From NCBI GenBank assembly GCA_958295735.1, contig OY282369.1:2952983-3016982 (forward strand): a DNA stretch of 64,000 bases, read 5' to 3'. This DNA is from an uncultured Candidatus Cenarchaeum sp. GTDB taxonomy: Archaea; Thermoproteota; Nitrososphaeria; Nitrososphaerales; Nitrosopumilaceae. The notes beneath the pieces are model-generated. The model made no database searches. It worked only from the letters and a program-made list of their open reading frames with translations, and was not told the DNA's origin. This document shows positions 59,601 through 64,000 of this stretch, piece by piece; position 1 is the first letter of the stretch; the number at the start of each line of letters is the position of its first letter. Position numbers and translations under genes: made by a program.

Positions 59601-62600
59601 GTGTACGCCGTGGCGTTGAGCACGGCAAGGCCGTCCACGCCGCCGTGTGTGGCGTTGCCCGAGAGCACGATGTCCCCTACCTCGAACCCGTCGACCGGCT
59701 CGCGGAAGTCCACCTCAAATACGATCCGCGAGGCGTCGGTCGGGCTGGACTGCGCGGCCGAGATGATCGGGGTGGGCCCCGTCCTGTCTATTGTAATGCT
59801 CGCGGTGTTGGATTCCACGTTGCCGTTTCCGGCGGTGTCCCGCACGCGGCCCGCCTGCATGCTTACGTTGAGCACCTGCTCGTCGGCCGGATCTACCACG
59901 TCAAAGGCGTACGCGGGAACGAACGCCTGGACGGTGTGGTTGCGGTTGTCTACCACGTACACGCTGCCCGTGGAGTTGTCGACCGCGATGCCGTTCGGGA
60001 GGACGAACGTGCCGGGGAGGGCGGCCACGTGTTCTCTGTCAGGGCCGAATATCTGGACGGTGCCGTTGCCCCCGTTTACCACGTATACGTTGCCAAAGGC
60101 GTCGGACGCCATGCCGCTTGGGCTGTCGAACGGGCCGGGGAGGGCGGCCACGTGGTTCCCGGCGGAGTCGAACACCTGGACGGTGCCGTTGCCCTGCATT
60201 GCCACGTATACTTTGCCCGCGCCGTCGGCCGCCACGGCGCCTGGAAATGCGTCGGGCACGCTGGCGAAGAGGCTGCCTTCGGGGGCCCGGGTGGCGGAGT
60301 CGAAGATCAGGACGGTCCCTAGGCCCAAGTCGGACACGTATACTTTGCCCGCTGTGCCGTCGACCGCCACGCCTTGCAGAAAGTTGAACGGGTCGGCGGG
60401 AACGAGATCGGCAGTGTAGTTACCGTCGGAGTCGAATACCTGGACGGTACCGTTGCCCGAGTTTGCCGCGTATATGTTGCCCGCGCCGTCGATCGCCACG
60501 CCGATAGTGTTGTTGAGTGGGCCGGGGAGGGAGGCGGCATAGTTCCCGTCGGAGTCGAATACCTGGACGCGGCTGCTAGTCCCGGTGGGCGTGTCTGACA
60601 CGTATATGCTACCCGCGCTGTCGATCGCGACGGCGCTAGGAGTTATGAACTGGCCGGCTTCCGTTCCTTGGCTGCCGATGTACGCATCGAGTTTCGGGAG
60701 CGCGCGCAGGTTCTCCACACTCCCCGATGTGACGTTGATGTCCGAGTCGTCGAAGGTGGAGGCGTTTATGCCCTTGCTGAACTCCAGCGTGAACGGCACT
60801 ATACTCAGGCTCGCGGGGCCGGTCGCCGTAGTGGCGAACGTCGGCGTCAGTGCGTCGCGCGTTATCGAGAGCCGTTCCGCCGCGTCGTTGTCGTTGCCGG
60901 CCAGATCACGCGCCGCGCCCGCCGGGACGTCGACCAGTATCGTGCCGTCGGACGTCGGCGCGACGACGAAGGTGTACGTCATGTTGTCGGCAGTCGTGAG
61001 GTTGCCCGCGCCGCCGTGCTCGGCGGTGCCCGTGATCGCGATGCCGCTCGCGTTGAACCCGGCGACCGTGTCGCTGAACCTCACCGTGAAGGTGATCGCC
61101 GAGGCGTTGGTCGGGCTGCCCTGATCGGCAGTGACCGTCGTGCTCGGGCCCTCGGTGTCGTACGTCACGGACAGGTCCGCCGCGGGGCTGGGGTTGCCCA
61201 GCGCATCCCGCACCGCGTTCGGGGCGACCTCGACCGTCACTGTCCCGTCCGTGGTCGGCGCGACGGTGAACGTGTACGCGGCGCCGGTGCCGTCAAAGTC
61301 GGCCACGGGGCCCGGATCGGCGTCGCCCGAGAGCGCGATGTGGGTGGCGTTGAACCCGGTGACGTTCTCGTCAAAGGTCACCGTGAAGTTGATCGGCGAA
61401 GCGTTGGTGTGGAGGCCCTGCGGGGACGCGACGGTCGGGATCGGGCCCGTGTTGTCGTACGTTATGGAAAAGCTCGCCGCCGTGTTGTTGCTCCCGTCCG
61501 CATCCCGCGCCACGTTTGCCGGGACGTCGACGAGCAGCGTCCCGTCGGTCGTGGGCGAGATGGCAAAGGTGTACGTCCTGTTGTCGGCTGTTGCAAAGCT
61601 GCCCTCGTCGATGCCGGAGGCGATGCCCGAGATCGCGACGTCCGTGGCCCCGAACCCGGTGACGGGCTTCGTAAAGTTCACCGTGAATCTGATCGGCGAG
61701 ACGTTGGTCGGGTCGGGCTGCGCGGACGTGATTGTCGGGATCGGGGGAGCGGCGGGGAGCGCGCCGTTGTATTCTATCGAGAACTGCGCCGCCGCGGTAT
61801 TGTTGTTTCCGCCCGCATCCGCGGCCACGTTTGCCGGGACGTCGACCGTCACGGTTCCGTTGGCCGGGGGCGAGACGGCAAAGGTGTACGTCGTGGCGTT
61901 GACGGGATCGAAGCTGCCCTCGTCGATGCCGGAGGCGATGCCCGAGATCTCGATCTCGGTTGCCACGAACCCGGTGACGTTTTCGCTGAAGGTGACCGTG
62001 AACCCGATCGGCGACTCGCTGGTCGGGTCGGACTGCGCGTCGGACGTGATTGTCGGGACCGGGGCGGTGTCGCGCGTTATCAAGAGCCGTTCCGCCGCGT
62101 CATTGTCGTTGCCGGCCAGATCCCGCGCCGCGCCCGCCGGGACGTCGACCAGTATCGTGCCGTCGGACGTCGGCGCGACGACGAAGGTGTACGTCATGTT
62201 GTCGGCAGTCGCAAAGTCGCCCGCGCCGCCGTGCTCGGCGGTGCCCGTGATCGCGATGCCGCTCGCGTTGAACCCGGCGACCGTGTCGCTGAACCTCACC
62301 GTGAAGGTGATCGCCGAGGCGCTGGTCGGGCTGCCCTGATCGGCAGTGACCGTCGTGCTCGGGCCCTCGGTGTCGTACGTCACGGACAGGTCCGCCGCGA
62401 AGCTGGGGTTGCCCAGCGCATCCTCCACCGCGCCCGCGGCGACGCGGACGGTCACTGTCCCGTCCCTCGCCGGCATTGTGGAGAACGCGTACGCGGCGCC
62501 GCTGCCGCTAAAGTCTGCCACGGGGCCCGGATCGGCGTCGCCCGAGAGCGCGATGGCGCTGGCGTTGAACCCGGTGACGGGCTCGTCGAAGGTCACCGTG

Positions 62601-64000
62601 AAGTTGATCGTCGGGGCGTTGGTGTGGAGGCCTTGCAGGGACGCGACGGTCGGGATCGGCCCGGTGGCTATGGCGATGCTCACGGTATTGGACTCGGCGT
62701 TCGGGTTCCCCGCCGCGTCCAGCACGCGGCCGGCCGGCACGCTCACGGTGAGGTTCTGCCCGTCGGCCGGATCCTCCACGCTGAACTCGTACGCGGCATC
62801 GTATATCATGACGCGGTCGCGCAGCGTGTCGGCCACGTATACTGTGCCCGAGGAGGCGTCGACCGCGACGCCGTACGGATCGCCGTACCCGTCGGGGAGG
62901 TCGGCGACGTGGGCGCGGGTGGTGGAGTTGAAGATCTTGACGCGGTCGGGTTGCCCCTCCGCCACGTATCCCTCCGCCACGTATATGGCGCCCGAGGGGC
63001 CGTCGGCCGCGACGGCGAGCGGCTTGGTGAGGCCGGTGATGTTGCCGATAAGGTGCAGGGAGGAGTCGAAGATCTGGACGCGGCTGCGGAACGTGTCGGC
63101 CACGTATATGTGGCCCGTGGAGGCATCGACCGCGACGCCGACCGGGCGGTCAAATTCGCCGGGCAGGTCGGCGACGTAGTTCCGGGAGGAGTCAAACACA
63201 CGGACGGTGTGGTCGTTCCAGTTAGCCACGTATATGCGGCCCTCGCCGTCGACCGCGACGTCGATCGGGCCGCTGAATGGGCCGCGGAGATCGGCGACGT
63301 GGTTCCCGTCGGAGTCGAATATTTGGACGGTGCTGTTGCCAGAGTTCGCCACGTATATGCGGCCGGCTGCGTCGACCTCCACGCCCCACGGGCTGCTGAA
63401 CGGGCCGGGCAGGTCGGCGAGGCGGTTCCCGGAGGAATCGAACACCCGGACGGCATTGTTGTCGCTGCTTGCCACGTAGATGGTGCCCGAAAAGCCGTCG
63501 ACCGCCACGTCGCGCGGCCTGCTTAACTCGCCGGCATCTCTGGTGATGGTCTGGTTGAAATGCAGCGCCGCGCGAAAGCCCTGCACCGCGCCGGACGAGA
63601 CTTTGATGTCGGACGCGGCGAGGGTGGCGGCGTCCACGGCCTCGCTGAACCTCATGGTGAACGGCACCGATCGCAGGTTGGCCGGGCCGGACACCGTCGA
63701 GGCGATCGCGGGGGTCGGCCCCGCGCCGTCGCTCCTTATCGAGAACCGGGCCGCCTCGCTGGGGTTGCCCGCGGCATCCTCGGCCGCGCCGGAGGCGATG
63801 CCGACCGTGACTATTCCGTCCCCCGCGGGCGAGACGTCGAAGGCATAGACGGAATCGCTGCTGTTCGTGAGGTTGGCCGCGCCGCCGGCGGGCGCGGCAT
63901 CGCCCGACACGGCGACGTCCGTCAGGTCGAACCCGGTGACGTCCTCCCCGAAGTTCACGCGGAAGTTTATGGTGGAGGCGTTGGCAGGGCCCGCCCGGGT
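53639..64000 (-). CDS. Giant Ig-like/NHL/periplasmic-binding-like surface protein, N-terminus outside window
   Basis: A single open frame of 3,453 visible residues, still open at the window edge. From N to C: Ig-like modules of about 100 residues (SPI-FTV-F--PVTGF-ASDI, then TYTFAVSP-ADGTVTVDVPA, then D-AGN-N-AA) alternate with three NHL propellers at about 62790-63560, 59900-60680 and 58220-58990, with blades like GVAVDGSGNIYVADT and VQVFDS. A run of near-identical Ig modules lies at 56550-57500. Diverse beta modules follow, and the last 450 residues (about 53900-55170) look like a type-1 periplasmic binding domain: VQVGVFARG, IISHSSAA, FRMEPGAAHMARAL, AIVPVVQAG and TPAYAAYEAVRAL. Many N-x-S/T sites fit an exported glycoprotein. 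No C-terminal anchor is seen (ends TFVANCV). A likely role is adhesion or ligand capture at the cell surface; that is inference. Confidence 0.85.
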   Translation of the reverse strand, partial: TRAGPANASTINFRVNFGEDVTGFDLTDVAVSGDAAPAGGAANLTNSSDSVYAFDVSPAGDGIVTVGIASGAAEDAAGNPSEAARFSIRSDGAGPTPAIASTVSGPANLRSVPFTMRFSEAVDAATLAASDIKVSSGAVQGFRAALHFNQTITRDAGELSRPRDVAVDGFSGTIYVASSDNNAVRVFDSSGNRLADLPGPFSSPWGVEVDAAGRIYVANSGNSTVQIFDSDGNHVADLRGPFSGPIDVAVDGEGRIYVANWNDHTVRVFDSSRNYVADLPGEFDRPVGVAVDASTGHIYVADTFRSRVQIFDSSLHLIGNITGLTKPLAVAADGPSGAIYVAEGYVAEGQPDRVKIFNSTTRAHVADLPDGYGDPYGVAVDASSGTVYVADTLRDRVMIYDAAYEFSVEDPADGQNLTVSVPAGRVLDAAGNPNAESNTVSIAIATGPIPTVASLQGLHTNAPTINFTVTFDEPVTGFNASAIALSGDADPGPVADFSGSGAAYAFSTMPARDGTVTVRVAAGAVEDALGNPSFAADLSVTYDTEGPSTTVTADQGSPTSASAITFTVRFSDTVAGFNASGIAITGTAEHGGAGDFATADNMTYTFVVAPTSDGTILVDVPAGAARDLAGNDNDAAERLLITRDTAPVPTITSDAQSDPTSESPIGFTVTFSENVTGFVATEIEISGIASGIDEGSFDPVNATTYTFAVSPPANGTVTVDVPANVAADAGGNNNTAAAQFSIEYNGALPAAPPIPTITSAQPDPTNVSPIRFTVNFTKPVTGFGATDVAISGIASGIDEGSFATADNRTYTFAISPTTDGTLLVDVPANVARDADGSNNTAASFSITYDNTGPIPTVASPQGLHTNASPINFTVTFDENVTGFNATHIALSGDADPGPVADFDGTGAAYTFTVAPTTDGTVTVEVAPNAVRDALGNPSPAADLSVTYDTEGPSTTVTADQGSPTNASAITFTVRFSDTVAGFNASGIAITGTAEHGGAGNLTTADNMTYTFVVAPTSDGTILVDVPAGAARDLAGNDNDAAERLSITRDALTPTFATTATGPASLSIVPFTLEFSKGINASTFDDSDINVTSGSVENLRALPKLDAYIGSQGTEAGQFITPSAVAIDSAGSIYVSDTPTGTSSRVQVFDSDGNYAASLPGPLNNTIGVAIDGAGNIYAANSGNGTVQVFDSDGNYTADLVPADPFNFLQGVAVDGTAGKVYVSDLGLGTVLIFDSATRAPEGSLFASVPDAFPGAVAADGAGKVYVAMQGNGTVQVFDSAGNHVAALPGPFDSPSGMASDAFGNVYVVNGGNGTVQIFGPDREHVAALPGTFVLPNGIAVDNSTGSVYVVDNRNHTVQAFVPAYAFDVVDPADEQVLNVSMQAGRVRDTAGNGNVESNTASITIDRTGPTPIISAAQSSPTDASRIVFEVDFREPVDGFEVGDIVLSGNATHGGVDGLAVLNATAYTFGVSPTADGTIQVDIPEGAVEDRAGNDNAAAERFSIEYDASAPIPVITAARPSPTGESPISFTVTFNKPVTMFAAGNITLSGDANPGPVANFTNASATTYTFDVEPSTDGTVRVDVPDGAALDALDRPSTKAARFWITYDGASPTPTIAAAAAPGPASLDAVPFTVKFDEDMGASAVDVSSIDASSGTVQDPRLAPQHVATFGGFGGLLPLRDNTKFNAPSGVAVDGSGNIYVADTNNNRVQVFDSSGNHSASLPGPFHSPRGIAVDGSGNIYVTDVINDTVRVFDSDMVRQPGITGTLDSPDAVAVDGAGNVYVLDTTLAVVQIFDSERAPVANLTGPPGNPFRLPAGVAVDGSGNVYVADTNNNRVLAFGPDRNYIADLPGPFNRPAGVAADGSGNVYVADTGNNRTKIFDSARNYVADLPGPFNRPVGVAADGAGRVYVSDRGNHTVSIFDTEYAFNVTGPADGDVLTVTMPAGSVLDAAGNPSNESNTVSITIDRTGPIPTVASPQGLHTNASPINFTVTFDENVTGFNATHIALSGDADPGPVADFDGTGAAYTFTVAPTTDGTVTVEVAPNAVRDALGNPSPAADLSVTYDTEGPSTTVTADQGSPTNASAITFTVRFSDTVAGFNASGIAITGTAEHGGAGNLTTADNMTYTFVVALTSDGTILVDVPAGAARDLAGNDNDAAERLSITRDTSALIPTITSGAGPGPTSEPPIAFTVNFTRPVTGFEAGDVVISGAATGIDAGSFATADNKTYTFAVSPSANGTVTVDVPANVAADAGGNNNTAAAQFSIEYNGAPPAAPQPPVPTITSDAGPGPTSESPIAFTVTFDRPVTGFNASGIEISGAATGIDEGSFVAVNATTYTFAVSPSANGTVTVDVPANVAADAGGNNNTAAAQFLIEYNGAPPAAPQPPVPTITSDAGPGPTSESPIAFTVTFDRPVTGFNASGIEISGAATGIDEGSFVAVNATTYTFAVSPSANGTVTVDVPANVAADAGGNNNTAAAQFLIEYNGARPGTNATVLSAAITGPLQATIRYSEAANAVGSPYSAIVIGGTARQPIGELQGNGTATHTIQFDGDPAARDATGTVTIDQAALTDPSGNHIGNGTAYRQALADGQAPVLASAVLDLTAGENGLLTLEFDEAVATAPAAPLSGEIIIRGDGGGVALSGSDVPSVASGRAGDATFALDITGAKRIELNAADLGSAAIELPAAFVSDAPGNSYAPGQSDAPLAYAPDTSPPRLAAAAFNLAPAGAAAGRLVITFDEATTAPGAESFPGMIEIRGRSWGGDASVSLSADDVISVESGSAGDRTFVLLVSDRARAALDATAFSDLESTTLLLPAGFVTDGRSAHAPERAPLDVARDPDRPTFLLAFVLNGSSIAAVYSEPVLAVPSHYANITVDGAAVAGNRGGASEAAAFGNNVIISWNANASTTAAAGSAVGFDLSANVTDAFGNPVENPGTKYTGGPDGTGQAGKQPVQVGVFARGAGDPSMGAARLGAAAFNAVSEERGYQFYVSVSEHDLPAGASGAAALRGAHGGGSGPSLYVGPASDTALAGMAGYASENGITIISHSSAARSLAVGGDPIFRMEPGAAHMARALATEVARGGYGAIVPVVQAGLHGPDYGLLESLESDIGPLGISFGEPVEFVAGGGGAAAAPVETAVAAAAGSGTARSVAVVYMGSDAELAAMAGSAPAGGAIRERSAWFAVGGAGAGAGSGVAASPAITADAAAIQLARDTRLSAVQFAVERNSMTDYIDRIAAPLVPAASATPAYAAYEAVRALGGALVGAGGDPSLAGGNIAGAANLEGGPLGRTGMDGNGDLRLPVTYGIWSVSDASAEWARAPELLRGLDACGIDLEKSALALPELSAGSTSRPARQTVTNIGTGPMPAVSVSATDWTQFRDGAPLPGPLPFSYTEMAVGLGGASPRPADSTPLAADTAIPGGTPPGGSVDVDFRINLGDLDTLEADTISQTVTFVANCV
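56551..57520 (-). repeat. Three 324-bp tandem repeats inside the giant gene
   Basis: The segment beginning CGTTGTATTCTATC recurs at 56551, 56875 and 57199. The first two units (108 codons each) are almost identical; the third diverges in its last third. Each encodes one Ig-like module. Such identity shows recent expansion or gene conversion. Confidence 0.93.
57508..58104 (-). repeat. About 597-bp long-range repeat, copy 1 (with 60855-61451)
   Basis: This pair of Ig-like modules is nearly identical to 60855-61451 at an offset of 3,347 bases, with only a few substitutions. The first module of the pair recurs again at about 62070-62400. Confidence 0.9.
60855..61451 (-). repeat. About 597-bp long-range repeat, copy 2
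   Basis: Second copy of the two-module unit described at 57508-58104. It lies on the other side of two NHL propellers, so copies are exchanged across the gene. Confidence 0.9.

Noticed and set aside
53501-63526. Plus-strand ORFs of up to 952 residues opposite the giant gene
   Set aside because: They mirror the repeats of the minus-strand gene, begin at arbitrary points and show no domain.

Overview
The window comes from a high-GC archaeon. TATA-like boxes sit about 25-28 nt upstream of many start codons, giving leaderless-type promoters, and GTG starts are common. The gene content (split purS-purQ-purL-purF, a PPOX-class flavoprotein, an ArsR-type regulator, small one- or two-TM proteins) fits Thaumarchaeota/Nitrososphaerota. 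The combination of very high GC, a huge CRISPR array, decaying insertion sequences and a giant Ig/NHL surface protein would suit a host-associated (for example sponge-symbiont) lineage, but that placement is inference. || Layout. 1-982: C-terminally cut DDE_4-type transposase on the minus strand. 1036-28998: one uninterrupted CRISPR array of roughly 390 repeats (36-nt repeat, 34-38-nt spacers), read on the minus strand. It contains an exact 14-spacer duplicated block, a re-acquired spacer and several families of related spacers. 28999-31106: leader, cas2 and a cas4-cas1 fusion, all minus strand; no effector or cas6 gene is visible. 31423-35909: small proteins (zinc ribbon, two-TM protein, a soluble conserved protein, DUF4352-like exported protein), a PPOX-class flavin/F420 protein and a winged-helix regulator, separated by hairpin-rich repeats. 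36041-37800: 20-bp minisatellites, a purC 3' fragment and an IS630-like relic. 38611-39441: intact purC. 39698-48610: accessory zone with MITE and IS relics, two small membrane proteins, a family of about 107-aa unknown paralogues (three intact, three decayed) and a possible ADP-ribosyltransferase-fold protein. 48761-53467: purS-purQ-purL-purF, minus strand, with a one-base frameshift in purL. 53639-64000: giant secreted-type protein (3,453 residues visible, N-terminus outside the window) with Ig-like domains, three NHL beta-propellers and a C-terminal type-1 periplasmic-binding-protein-like domain. || How the parts work together. cas4-cas1 and cas2 would insert new spacers beside the leader, and the array would be transcribed leftward into crRNAs with an ATTGAAGC-type 5' handle. 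The effector must lie elsewhere. The pur genes encode FGAM synthase (PurSQL), the committed PRPP amidotransferase (PurF) and SAICAR synthetase (PurC) of de novo purine synthesis. || The most unusual signals: (1) the size and internal history of the CRISPR array; (2) mobile-element relics that diverge almost entirely by A:T to G:C transitions, so that dead genes keep long open frames; (3) a 92-bp MITE whose removal restores the original end of a neighbouring gene; (4) the cas1 stop codon lying in frame with cas2.
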